Assembly: GCF_003634825.1 (NCBI RefSeq)
Contig: NZ_RBXD01000001.1
Span: 2,068,501 to 2,132,500 of the forward strand
DNA from: Flavobacterium sp. 123
GTDB lineage: Bacteria > Bacteroidota > Bacteroidia > Flavobacteriales > Flavobacteriaceae
DNA length: 64,000 bases
Direction: 5' to 3'
The notes beneath the pieces are model-generated. The model was not told where the DNA came from. It made no database searches and saw only the letters and a program-made list of their open reading frames with translations. The translations under genes were made by a program, and so were the position numbers. Below are positions 1-7,730 of the stretch, in pieces. Position 1 is the stretch's first letter; each line of letters opens with the position of its first letter.

Positions 1-319
1 CTGCTTTTCCAGAAGCAATTGTATATAAAGTTCCTGCTGCTGCAATCGCTCCGATACATTGAGCAATAATGTAGGGAAGTAATTCTTTGGCTGAAAATCT
101 TCCTCCTGCCCATAATCCAAAAGAAACTGCAGGATTGAAATGTCCTCCAGAAATATGCCCGACGGCATACGCCATAGTTAGCACGGTTAGACCAAATGCA
201 AGTGAAACTCCAGCGAAACCAATTCCTAAATCAGGAATTCCAGCAGCAAAAATAGCACTGCCACAACCGCCAAATACAAGCCAATACGTTCCGAAAAATT
301 CTGCTAATAATTTTTTCAT
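1..319 (-). CDS. aqpZ: Aquaporin Z-like water channel (3' end cut by window)
   Basis: The reverse strand encodes the N-terminal ~106 residues of a MIP-family channel, beginning [20 protein letters not shown]. The first pore signature is visible as [11 protein letters not shown], which carries the NPA box; the second NPA lies outside the window. MIP proteins form tetrameric inner-membrane pores for water or small neutral solutes. The AEFFGT start and the short loop before NPA fit AqpZ better than the glycerol facilitator GlpF, but without the C-terminal half the selectivity residues cannot be checked. The ATG start is clear. A long frame on the opposite strand is a shadow of this gene. Confidence 0.88.
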   Translation of the reverse strand, partial: MKKLLAEFFGTYWLVFGGCGSAIFAAGIPDLGIGFAGVSLAFGLTVLTMAYAVGHISGGHFNPAVSFGLWAGGRFSAKELLPYIIAQCIGAIAAAGTLYTIASGKA

Positions 320-350
320 AATTGAGATTTTTTAGATTAGAAGTTCAAGA

Positions 351-716
351 TTACATATTTAAAAGTGTATAATGAAATGACCAGTAAATGAGCACAAATT
401 GTAATGCCATTCGTAAAATTAAAATCCATTTTGGCAAACCAAGACTTGCTTTTTTATCTCTATACATATGGATGTGAGCTGGAAAAACCGCAATCAAAAG
501 CGCTATAATTCCCCAAGCGGCATATTTTGTATAAAAAGGAATGCATAATAAAACAGCTAAACTAATTTCAGCAAGTCCGCTTATGATATTTAATAGTTTT
601 GGATTTGGAAAGTAAGGAGGAATGATTTTTTTGTATAGGCGAGGGCTTCTGAAATGGTTTATTCCAGCTAAAAAATAAAGCGAAGCCATCACATATAAAT
701 CGAAAGGTAAACTCAT
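351..716 (-). CDS. DoxX-like small membrane protein
   Basis: A 121-residue protein that is almost entirely hydrophobic, with four predicted membrane helices. Features such as FLAGINHFRSP, SGLAEISLAVLLCIP and HIHMYRD match the DoxX/MauE-like family of small inner-membrane proteins, whose biochemical role is generally unknown; some members relate to thiol or quinone redox. It lies between the aquaporin start and the EamA transporter, all on the reverse strand, with about 80 bp before the next gene. Family assignment rests on overall pattern rather than a catalytic motif. Confidence 0.7.
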   Translation of the reverse strand: MSLPFDLYVMASLYFLAGINHFRSPRLYKKIIPPYFPNPKLLNIISGLAEISLAVLLCIPFYTKYAAWGIIALLIAVFPAHIHMYRDKKASLGLPKWILILRMALQFVLIYWSFHYTLLNM

Positions 717-796
717 AGTAAATGTATTTACTACGAATTTATGAAAAATAGTACAAAAAAGGGAATTGTAAATTAAAAATATTGATTTACAGCGTA

Positions 797-1690
797 TTAC
801 TGTTTTTTAACATTAAAATTCATAATTACAATAGCTGTTATTATTAAGGATATTCCGAACCATTGAAGTAAATTGACGGTTTCATTTAAAAGAAAATACG
901 CCATTAATACAGATACTGGAAGCTCAAGTGCCGAAACAATACTGCCTAATCCAATTCCTGTATGTGGAAATCCAGCATTCATTAAAAGCGGCGGAATTAT
1001 AGTTCCGAAAAGCGAAAGAATTATTCCCCATTTCATGAAAATTGTAAAGTTGAAAGGGGTAGTTTGTGTAACAAAAGCAAAAACAAAAACTATGATTGCT
1101 CCGCCAAGTAACATAAATAAACTACGTTGAGCAGATGAAATGTGAATTGCTACTCGATTTGCTGTAAACATAGTTATAGTAAATGAAGTAGCGGACAGAA
1201 GTCCTAATACAATACCTCGCCAATCTAATGAAATACTAGTTTTTAGAATGTTTGTAGCTAATAAGGTTCCAATTAAAACGATTAAAACAGCTAATAATTT
1301 TTTTGTTGAAGGAATTCTTTTGTCTAAAATCATTTCTAATAAAACCCCAATCCAAACCGTTTGCATCAATAAAACAATCGCGATTGAAACCGGAATATAC
1401 CTTACGGTTAAATAATAAAAAACACTAGTTAATCCTAAAGAAGTTCCTGCAAGCAGCAGCTGAAATATATTTTTACCGGAAGCTTTTACTACGGTATTTT
1501 GTTTTTTTAGTTTTTGAAAAGCATTAATGAGACTAATTCCAAGGATTCCCAATACAAATTGAGAAACGGTTATTTCGGCGGTTGAAAACCCTTCATTATA
1601 AGCCATTTTTACAAATGTGGCTAACATACCATAGCTTGTTGCGCCAAGTCCTACTAGAAAAACGCCCTTTAATATATTGTTTTTTCCCAT
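797..1690 (-). CDS. EamA/DMT-family transporter
   Basis: About 297 residues with ten hydrophobic helices arranged as two EamA repeats. This is typical of drug/metabolite transporters that export amino acids, metabolites or drugs across the inner membrane. Typical phrases are VGLGATSYGMLATFVKMAY in helix 1 and LELPVSVLMAYFLLNETV in the second repeat. I place the start at MGKNNILKG; this avoids an 11-residue basic extension that would overlap the preceding gene, whose stop codon ends one base upstream. The tight spacing suggests cotranscription with the DUF2721 gene. Substrate cannot be inferred. Confidence 0.82.
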   Translation of the reverse strand: MGKNNILKGVFLVGLGATSYGMLATFVKMAYNEGFSTAEITVSQFVLGILGISLINAFQKLKKQNTVVKASGKNIFQLLLAGTSLGLTSVFYYLTVRYIPVSIAIVLLMQTVWIGVLLEMILDKRIPSTKKLLAVLIVLIGTLLATNILKTSISLDWRGIVLGLLSATSFTITMFTANRVAIHISSAQRSLFMLLGGAIIVFVFAFVTQTTPFNFTIFMKWGIILSLFGTIIPPLLMNAGFPHTGIGLGSIVSALELPVSVLMAYFLLNETVNLLQWFGISLIITAIVIMNFNVKKQ

Positions 1691-1691
1691 T

Positions 1692-2096
1692 TTAAACTTT
1701 GGTCTCTTTTTCAACAATATCACTTAAATGTAATCTCAGAGCATCAACCGATATGTTGATTTCCCAAAAGGACAATCCTAATGAAATTAATAGTGATAAT
1801 AGGCTAAAACCAAAGAGATAAATGCCAAATAATTGTTGATCTAAAAACAATAAAAGCATTGTAAAAACAGATAAAAATAAACTCATTACACCAGCCATTT
1901 GCATGTAGCGAATAAGCGTTAATCGGAGGTTTAGGTTTTTGATTTCTAATAAAATCATTTTATTTTCTTTCTCTTTATATGTTTTTTTTAGCCCTCTAAC
2001 AATAGTAGCAACAGTCAAAAATCGATTGGTGTAGGCTAACAAAATTAACGAGGTAGCCGAGAAAAGTAATGCGGGAGTTTCAATATGCAGCGTCAT
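1692..2096 (-). CDS. DUF2721 membrane protein
   Basis: A 134-residue protein that opens with TPALLFSATSLILLAYTNRF, the hallmark start of DUF2721. A cytoplasmic charged stretch follows (about residues 36-60), then two more hydrophobic helices and a C-terminal amphipathic tail. DUF2721 proteins are small, widespread inner-membrane proteins with no established function. The stop codon is practically contiguous with the start of the EamA transporter, so the two are probably translated from one mRNA. I have no basis for a more specific role. Confidence 0.75.
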   Translation of the reverse strand: MTLHIETPALLFSATSLILLAYTNRFLTVATIVRGLKKTYKEKENKMILLEIKNLNLRLTLIRYMQMAGVMSLFLSVFTMLLLFLDQQLFGIYLFGFSLLSLLISLGLSFWEINISVDALRLHLSDIVEKETKV

Positions 2097-2161
2097 GGTA
2101 GTTTTTTAAATTATCAGTTCAAAGTTCGGCATTCTTTGCTCATTTTTTTATTTTTTTAAAC

Positions 2162-2192
2162 AAAAAAACCTGCAAGTTTTTACTCGCAGGTC
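2162..2192 (-). terminator. Intrinsic terminator of htpG
   Basis: Read on the reverse strand: a hairpin ACCTGCGAG / CTTGCAGGT with loop TAAAAA, followed by seven T. A G-T pair exists only in this strand's RNA, which favours reverse-strand use. It sits about 30 bp after the htpG stop. Confidence 0.85.
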
Positions 2193-2221
2193 TTTTTGGG
2201 TTAAGCGTTTAATCGATTAAA

Positions 2222-4120
2222 CTATTTGATCATCTCAAAACTTCTTTTTACAAAAGCAGTTAATGCTTCTCCTTTTAATAAGTTCTGTGACAATTTTGCT
2301 AAGTCTAAGGCTTGTTTTACTAAGCTTTCTTGAGCTGTTTTGTCTTCTGTAGCAAGAATAGTTGTTGCTAAATCTGAATTAGTATTTACTACTAAATTAT
2401 ACATTTCAGGCATATTTCCCATTCCGAACATTCCGCCGCCGCCAGATTGACTCATTTCTTTCATTCTACGCATAAATTCAGGTTGCGTTATAATGAAAGG
2501 AGCAGCTTGGCTATCCATAGCTTCAAGTTGTACAGAGTAGTTCTGTTTTGGCACAATAGTTTCTAAAACGGTTTTTAAGCTTGTTTTTTCTTCTTCAGAT
2601 AATTTTGAAATCGTAGCTTCTTCTTTTTTGATTAAATTATCAATATGGTCAGAATCTACACGAACAAAAGTCAGTCCGCTATTATCGCTTTCAATTTTTT
2701 GAATTAAGTGCGAAATTATTGGAGAATCAAGTAATAATACTTCGTATCCTTTGTCTTTTGCAATTTCAATATAAGAATGCTGTGCTTCTTTGTTTCCAGC
2801 ATATAAAACGACTAATTTGCCATCTTTATCCGTTTGCTTTTCTTTCAGATTTTCTTTTAATTCTTCAAGAGTAAAGTATTTGTCATCAACGGTTGGATAT
2901 AAAACAAAAGCACCTGCTTTTTCATAGAATTTATCTTCTGAAAGCATTCCGTATTCAAGAACAATTTTAATATCGTTCCATTTTTTCTCAAAATCCTCAC
3001 GATTTTCGTTGAATAATGCTTTAAGTTTGTCAGCAACTTTACGGGTGATATAATTTGAAATTTTCTTAACCGCACCGTCTGCTTGTAAGCCAGAACGAGA
3101 TACATTCAAAGGAATGTCTGGTGAATCAATCACCCCTTTTAACATTGTTAAAAATTCAGGTACAATTCCTTCAACATTATCTGTTACATATACCTGATTT
3201 TGGTACAATTGGATTTTATCTTTTTGGATTTGCATATCAGAACCCAATTTTGGGAAGTACAGAATTCCAGTTAAATTAAATGGATAATCAACATTTAAAT
3301 GAATGTGGAATAAAGGCTCCTCAAATTGCATTGGATACAATTCGTGATAAAACTTTTTGTAATCTTCGTCAGATAATTCTGTTGGCTGTTTCGTCCACGC
3401 AGGATTAGGATTATTAATGATATTGTCTACTTCAATTTCTGTAGTTTTTGTATCTTCTGGTGCATCTTCTCCAGAAACTTCAGGATTAGGAAGCATTTCT
3501 TTTTTGGTTCCAAATTTAATTGGAATCGGCATGAACTTATTGTATTTATTTAACAGTTCTCTGATTTTGAATTCTTCCAAAAACTCTAAAGAATCTTCTG
3601 CAATATGTAAAATGATTTCTGTTCCACGAGAAGTTTTGTCAGCAGGTTCCAAAGTAAACTCCGGGCTACCATCACAAGTCCAGTGTGCAGCAGGTTCGTC
3701 TTTAAATGATTTAGTAATAATTTCTACTTTTTCGGCAACCATAAAAGCAGAATAGAAACCGAGACCAAAATGACCTATAATTCCTGAATCTTTGGCTGAA
3801 TCTTTGTATTTATCCAAAAATTCTTCTGCACCTGAAAAAGCGACTTGGTTGATGTATTTTTCCACTTCATCCGCAGTCATCCCTAAACCTTGATCGATGA
3901 TGTGTAATTTTTTACCATCCTTATCGATTTTTACTTCAATAATTGGGCTGCCATATTCTACTTTGGCTTCGCCGATACTCGTTAAATGTTTTAATTTTAG
4001 TGTTGCATCTGTTCCATTTGAAATCAACTCACGTAAGAAAATTTCGTGATCGCTGTACAAGAATTTCTTGATTAAAGGAAAGATGTTTTCTACTGAAACA
4101 TTAATTTTACCAGTTGTCAT
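2222..4120 (-). CDS. htpG: Molecular chaperone HtpG (Hsp90)
   Basis: A 632-residue cytosolic ATP-dependent chaperone. The N-terminal GHKL ATPase is intact: ELISNGTDAT (about 31-40) carries the Mg-binding Asn, DQGLGM (76-81) is the adenine-binding DxGxG box, and GHFGLGFYSAFMV (116-128) is the glycine-rich lid. The middle domain follows (PLNVSRSGLQ has the catalytic Arg region) and then the C-terminal dimerisation domain, which contains a Gly/Met-rich loop (SGGGGMFGMG). Length is usual for bacterial HtpG. The gene is monocistronic, with its own terminator and a perfect inverted repeat about 70 bp upstream of the start, a candidate heat-shock operator. Confidence 0.98.
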   Translation of the reverse strand: MTTGKINVSVENIFPLIKKFLYSDHEIFLRELISNGTDATLKLKHLTSIGEAKVEYGSPIIEVKIDKDGKKLHIIDQGLGMTADEVEKYINQVAFSGAEEFLDKYKDSAKDSGIIGHFGLGFYSAFMVAEKVEIITKSFKDEPAAHWTCDGSPEFTLEPADKTSRGTEIILHIAEDSLEFLEEFKIRELLNKYNKFMPIPIKFGTKKEMLPNPEVSGEDAPEDTKTTEIEVDNIINNPNPAWTKQPTELSDEDYKKFYHELYPMQFEEPLFHIHLNVDYPFNLTGILYFPKLGSDMQIQKDKIQLYQNQVYVTDNVEGIVPEFLTMLKGVIDSPDIPLNVSRSGLQADGAVKKISNYITRKVADKLKALFNENREDFEKKWNDIKIVLEYGMLSEDKFYEKAGAFVLYPTVDDKYFTLEELKENLKEKQTDKDGKLVVLYAGNKEAQHSYIEIAKDKGYEVLLLDSPIISHLIQKIESDNSGLTFVRVDSDHIDNLIKKEEATISKLSEEEKTSLKTVLETIVPKQNYSVQLEAMDSQAAPFIITQPEFMRRMKEMSQSGGGGMFGMGNMPEMYNLVVNTNSDLATTILATEDKTAQESLVKQALDLAKLSQNLLKGEALTAFVKRSFEMIK

Positions 4121-4191
4121 AGGTTGTAAAAATTTAAGTTTAATTTGATGTTTTCAGGTTATTCAAATAGAATACCAATTCTGTTAAAAGT

Positions 4192-4202
4192 GACAAATTG
4201 TC
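4192..4202. promoter_or_regulatory. Inverted repeat upstream of htpG (candidate operator)
   Basis: GACAA-A-TTGTC is a perfect 5+5 inverted repeat in the htpG/lipoprotein divergent region. On the reverse strand it overlaps a TTTG that lies 22 nt upstream of TCTATTTG, a one-mismatch -7 box. That placement is suitable for an operator controlling htpG. It is not a CIRCE (HrcA) element. Confidence 0.35.
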
Positions 4203-4263
4203 GCGACTGTTAATTTTAAAATAAAAAATCATAATTTTAAAACAATTTCCTTTTTATGTGTAG

Positions 4264-4271
4264 TACATTTG
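4264..4271 (+). promoter_or_regulatory. -7 promoter box of the lipoprotein/OmpA pair
   Basis: TACATTTG matches the Bacteroidota -7 consensus TAnnTTTG and lies 29 bp before the ATG. No clear TTG box is seen at the -33 position. Confidence 0.5.
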
Positions 4272-4300
4272 TAAGATTATAATTCTAAATCTATTTAAAA

Positions 4301-4777
4301 ATGAAAAAAATCATTTTATTAATCGCATTATCTGTGATGCTTTTTGCTTGTAAAACGACCTCCATTACAGGCACTAATACAGATAGACAGGCTCAAGTAG
4401 CCATGAAGGGTAATTGGGTAATAAGCGCTGTGACTTATCCAGGCTCACAGTACATCAAAGTAAATTCATTTCAAATTGCTGATTCTGGTTGTTTTGAAGG
4501 GAGTACTTGGAATTTCATTTCAAATAATAACAAAGGAAATATGGCGTTGACAAAACCGAGTTGTGCAGCATTTAGCTCACCAATTACTTGGTTTATTAAC
4601 AAAGAAGGACAATTTGTACTGAAAGTTCTTGACGCTGATATTAAAGCTAAAAAAGTTAGAGAAGGTTATGTGCTTGCAGTTGCGAATCAAACAGCTACTT
4701 CTTTTCAGCTGATTGATAGAATTGATGTGGGAGGAAAAATGACCGATGTGGTGTATCAGTTTCAAAAAGTTAATTAA
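4301..4777 (+). CDS. Lipocalin-like lipoprotein
   Basis: A 158-residue protein with a lipoprotein signal peptide (MKKIILLIALSVMLFAC; lipid-attachable Cys17). The mature part starts with MKGNWVISAV and has repeated beta-strand patterns (STWNFISNN, GQFVLKVLD, TSFQLIDRID) that resemble the lipocalin-like domain common in Bacteroidota lipoproteins. This is likely an outer-membrane or periplasmic protein binding a small hydrophobic ligand, but no binding residues can be named. It ends 14 bp before the OmpA-type lipoprotein and shares its promoter, suggesting a joint envelope role. Confidence 0.7.
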   Translation: MKKIILLIALSVMLFACKTTSITGTNTDRQAQVAMKGNWVISAVTYPGSQYIKVNSFQIADSGCFEGSTWNFISNNNKGNMALTKPSCAAFSSPITWFINKEGQFVLKVLDADIKAKKVREGYVLAVANQTATSFQLIDRIDVGGKMTDVVYQFQKVN

Positions 4778-4791
4778 TAAAATAAAAAGAC

Positions 4792-5487
4792 ATGAAAAAT
4801 ATTTCAATAATTGCAATAGCATTATTAATGCTTATTGGATCAATATTCACAGGTTGTGAATCTATGAAAAATGCTAATAATACTCAAAAAGGCGCAGGAA
4901 TAGGCGCGGTAAGTGGTGCGCTTATAGGTGGAATTCTAGGAAATAATCTTGGAAAAGGCGGAAAAGGAGCTCTTGGTGCAGTTTTAGGTGGTGCCGTAGG
5001 TGGTGTTGTTGGAGGTGTTATTGGGAACAAAATGGACAAACAAGCCCGAGAAATTGACGCTGTTCTTCCGGGTGCTGAAGTAGTGCGTGTAGGTGAAGGA
5101 ATTAAACTAGTTTTGAATGAAAATGCAGTACGTTTCGATACTAATAAATCAACTTTGACTGCAACAGCCAAAGCGAATTTAGATAAACTAATTCCTGTTT
5201 TTCAAGAATATCCAGATACAAATATTACTATTTATGGATATACTGATAGCACTGGTTCTGCTGAATATAATTTGAAACTTTCAGGCGAACGTGCCGCATC
5301 CGTTCGAAATTATTTAGTTAAGAAAGGATTGGTTTCTTCTAGATTTAGCGAAACAGGTTTAGGTATTGCAGATCCAATTGCAACGAATGATACTGCTGAA
5401 GGCAGAAGTCAAAATCGTCGTGTGGAATTTGCTATTACTGCAAATGAAAAAATGATACAAGATGCAAAAAGTGAGGTCAAAAACTAA
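4792..5487 (+). CDS. OmpA-family lipoprotein with glycine zipper
   Basis: A 231-residue lipoprotein: the signal peptide ends FTGC (lipidated Cys22). A glycine-zipper segment follows (about 33-78; repeated GxxxG as in ALIGGILGNNLGKGG). The C-terminal OmpA domain (about 105-215) contains the peptidoglycan-contacting pattern YGYTDSTGSAEYNLKLSGER and ends with QNRRVEFAI. The architecture matches E. coli YiaD-type proteins, which anchor the outer membrane to murein. It is cotranscribed with the upstream lipocalin-like lipoprotein and followed by a strong terminator. Family-level assignment is firm; a specific symbol is not justified. Confidence 0.92.
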   Translation: MKNISIIAIALLMLIGSIFTGCESMKNANNTQKGAGIGAVSGALIGGILGNNLGKGGKGALGAVLGGAVGGVVGGVIGNKMDKQAREIDAVLPGAEVVRVGEGIKLVLNENAVRFDTNKSTLTATAKANLDKLIPVFQEYPDTNITIYGYTDSTGSAEYNLKLSGERAASVRNYLVKKGLVSSRFSETGLGIADPIATNDTAEGRSQNRRVEFAITANEKMIQDAKSEVKN

Positions 5488-5508
5488 TTTTGCCATTAGA
5501 ATTAAAAA

Positions 5509-5538
5509 AAGCTGCTCAAATGAAGCAGCTTTTTTTTG
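5509..5538 (+). terminator. Terminator after the OmpA-family gene
   Basis: AAGCTGCT / AGCAGCTT hairpin with a 7-nt loop followed by eight T, about 20 bp after the stop codon. Confidence 0.9.
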
Positions 5539-5562
5539 TTCTCTAAATTCAATTAAACATTG

Positions 5563-5570
5563 TAAATTTG
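5563..5570 (+). promoter_or_regulatory. -7 promoter box of the ABC ATPase gene
   Basis: TAAATTTG matches TAnnTTTG exactly. A TTG lies 24 bp upstream, slightly wide. The box contains a TTG that could be misread as a start codon; the real start is the ATG 19 bp downstream. Confidence 0.55.
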
Positions 5571-5588
5571 ATTTCTCAAATATTAGAA

Positions 5589-6536
5589 ATGCTTGAATTA
5601 AAAAATATTTCCTTCACATACATAGATAATGTCGTTATTGAAGATGTTAGTTTTGTTATTAAAAAAGGTGAAAACATTGCTTTAATTGGCGAAAGCGGAT
5701 GTGGAAAAAGTACTCTTTTGAAATTAATTTATGGATTATATGATCTTGATAAAGGAGTCATTAGTTATAAGGATAAGATTATTTTAGGGCCTAAATACAA
5801 TTTAATTCCCGGAGAAGATTACATAAAATATTTAGCTCAGGATTTTGATTTGATGCCGTACATTTCTGTGGAAGAAAATGTAGGTAAATTTTTGTCGAAT
5901 ATTTATAGAGATAAAAAAAAGGCACGAGTTCAGGAACTTTTGGAAATGGTTGAAATGACTGAATTTGCAAAAGTAAAAGCTAAATATTTGAGTGGTGGAC
6001 AACAACAGCGAGTTGCATTAGCAAGAGTTTTAGCTTTAGAACCAGAAATACTGTTGTTAGACGAACCGTTTAGCCAGATTGATACTTTTCGTAAGAATGC
6101 TTTGCGCAGAAATTTATTTCGATATTTAAAAGAAAAACAAATAACCTGTATTATAGCCACACATGATAGTACGGATGCTTTGTCCTTTTCGGACGAAACA
6201 ATTGTTATGAAAGACGGAAAAATTTTGGCTAAAAATGCTCCAAAAGAATTATTTAAAAATCCTTCTGATAGATATGTTGCTTCCCTTTTTGGCGAAATAA
6301 ATGAATTGAAATTGTCACAATTGAATAGTGCTGAACAAGAAGACAAAACCATTTTAGTTTATCCGCATCAATTGAAAGCAAATGAAAATGGAGTTTTAAA
6401 CGTAATAGTAAAGCAATCCTATTTTAAAGGAACGCATTATTTAATAGAATCTGTTTTTGAAAACACGGTTTTATTTTTCGAAAATGCTTCTGATTTGGAG
6501 CCTGAAACCAAAATTAGTTTGTCCTTACAAATCTAA
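5589..6536 (+). CDS. ABC transporter ATP-binding protein (orphan ATPase)
   Basis: About 315 residues. The ABC ATPase domain is complete: Walker A GESGCGKS (34-41), signature LSGGQQQR, Walker B ILLLDEPF and the switch His in ATHD. The C-terminal ~80 residues look like a TOBE-type beta domain (TILVYPHQLKANENG), as in PotA- or MalK-like importer ATPases. No permease or binding protein is adjacent. I start at MLELKNISF: the upstream in-frame TTG lies inside the promoter -7 box. The transported substrate is unknown. fabH follows after ~107 bp with no terminator, so readthrough is possible. Confidence 0.88.
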   Translation: MLELKNISFTYIDNVVIEDVSFVIKKGENIALIGESGCGKSTLLKLIYGLYDLDKGVISYKDKIILGPKYNLIPGEDYIKYLAQDFDLMPYISVEENVGKFLSNIYRDKKKARVQELLEMVEMTEFAKVKAKYLSGGQQQRVALARVLALEPEILLLDEPFSQIDTFRKNALRRNLFRYLKEKQITCIIATHDSTDALSFSDETIVMKDGKILAKNAPKELFKNPSDRYVASLFGEINELKLSQLNSAEQEDKTILVYPHQLKANENGVLNVIVKQSYFKGTHYLIESVFENTVLFFENASDLEPETKISLSLQI

Positions 6537-6643
6537 TTATCTTGGTCAAAATATGAAGTTATCGAAAAAATTATTAAATTAGAAACTTAATTTTTAGCAT
6601 AAGTTTATAATTACACCCCAAACTTTAAAAAATAAGTAGTATT

Positions 6644-7651
6644 ATGTACCATTCAAAAATCTCAGGATTAGGGTTTTATGTTCCTTCAAATGTTGTTACT
6701 AATGATGATTTATCTAAAATCATTGACACTAATGATGCTTGGATTCAAGAACGAACTGGAATTCAAGAACGTAGGCATATTATTAGAGGCGAAGACACCA
6801 CAACTACAATGGGAGTTAAAGCAGCTAAAATTGCGATAGAACGTTCCGGAATTGCTAAAGAAGATATTGATTTTGTTGTTTTTGCTACATTAAGTCCTGA
6901 TTATTATTTTCCAGGACCAGGAGTTTTAGTACAACGGGATTTAGGTCTGAAAACTGTTGGGGCTTTAGATGTCAGAAATCAATGTTCTGGGTTTGTTTAT
7001 GCCTTATCGGTTGCAGATCAATATATCAAAACAGGTATGTATAAGAATGTTTTGGTAATTGGATCTGAATTACAATCAACAGGATTAGATATGACAACTC
7101 GTGGTAGAGGTGTTTCAGTGATTTTTGGTGATGGAGCAGGAGCTGCAGTATTAAGTAGAGAAACGGATCTGACCAAAGGAATTTTGTCTACACATTTGCA
7201 TTCTGAAGGGCAACATGCCGAAGAATTAATTGTGAAAGCACCTGGAATGGGAGGACGTTGGGTTACTGATATTTTAGCGGATAATGACCCAGATGACGAA
7301 AGTTATTTTCCTTATATGAATGGACAATTTGTGTTTAAGAACGCAGTAGTCCGTTTTACAGAAGTAATTAATGAAGGATTAAATGCTAATAATTTACAGG
7401 TTTCAGATATTGATATGTTGATTCCACACCAAGCGAATTTGAGAATTTCACAATTCATTCAGAAAAAATTCGGATTAACTGATGACCAAGTGTATAACAA
7501 TGTGCAGAAATATGGAAATACAACTGCTGCGTCTATTCCAATTGCTTTAACAGAAGCCTGGGAGCAAGGTAAAATTAAGTCTGGCGACACGGTTGTTTTA
7601 GCAGCATTTGGTAGCGGATTTACTTGGGGTAGTGTTGTTATAAAATGGTAA
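6644..7651 (+). CDS. fabH: Beta-ketoacyl-ACP synthase III
   Basis: A 335-residue condensing enzyme that starts fatty acid synthesis by joining an acyl-CoA to malonyl-ACP. The full catalytic triad is visible: Cys114 in NQCSGF, His262 in PHQANLRI and Asn292 in YGNTTAAS. The active-site arginine region TNDAWIQERTGIQERR near residue 30 is typical of KAS III. Flavobacteria make branched-chain fatty acids, so branched acyl-CoA primers are likely. FabH paralogues acting in secondary metabolism exist, but no such neighbours are seen here. The gene ends before a bidirectional terminator shared with the convergent giant gene. Confidence 0.93.
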   Translation: MYHSKISGLGFYVPSNVVTNDDLSKIIDTNDAWIQERTGIQERRHIIRGEDTTTTMGVKAAKIAIERSGIAKEDIDFVVFATLSPDYYFPGPGVLVQRDLGLKTVGALDVRNQCSGFVYALSVADQYIKTGMYKNVLVIGSELQSTGLDMTTRGRGVSVIFGDGAGAAVLSRETDLTKGILSTHLHSEGQHAEELIVKAPGMGGRWVTDILADNDPDDESYFPYMNGQFVFKNAVVRFTEVINEGLNANNLQVSDIDMLIPHQANLRISQFIQKKFGLTDDQVYNNVQKYGNTTAASIPIALTEAWEQGKIKSGDTVVLAAFGSGFTWGSVVIKW

Positions 7652-7675
7652 ATTAAGACATGAAATATTTAATAT

Positions 7676-7711
7676 AAAAAAAACCGAAGTTTTATGCTTC
7701 GGTTTTTTTAT
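7676..7711. terminator. Bidirectional terminator between fabH and the T9SS cargo gene
   Basis: AAACCGAAG / CTTCGGTTT stem (7681-7689 with 7697-7705), flanked by an A tract on the left and a T tract on the right, so it can act for both convergent genes. Confidence 0.92.
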
Positions 7712-7730
7712 TGCTTAAAAAGTAGCGGTA

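Noticed and set aside
87..335. 82-codon forward reading frame at the left edge
   Set aside because: It is antisense to the aquaporin gene, which carries the NPA motif; the forward frame has no recognisable protein character.
5568..5588. TTG start for the ABC ATPase
   Set aside because: The TTG is part of the exact -7 promoter box TAAATTTG; the ATG 21 bp downstream begins the conserved ABC N-terminus.
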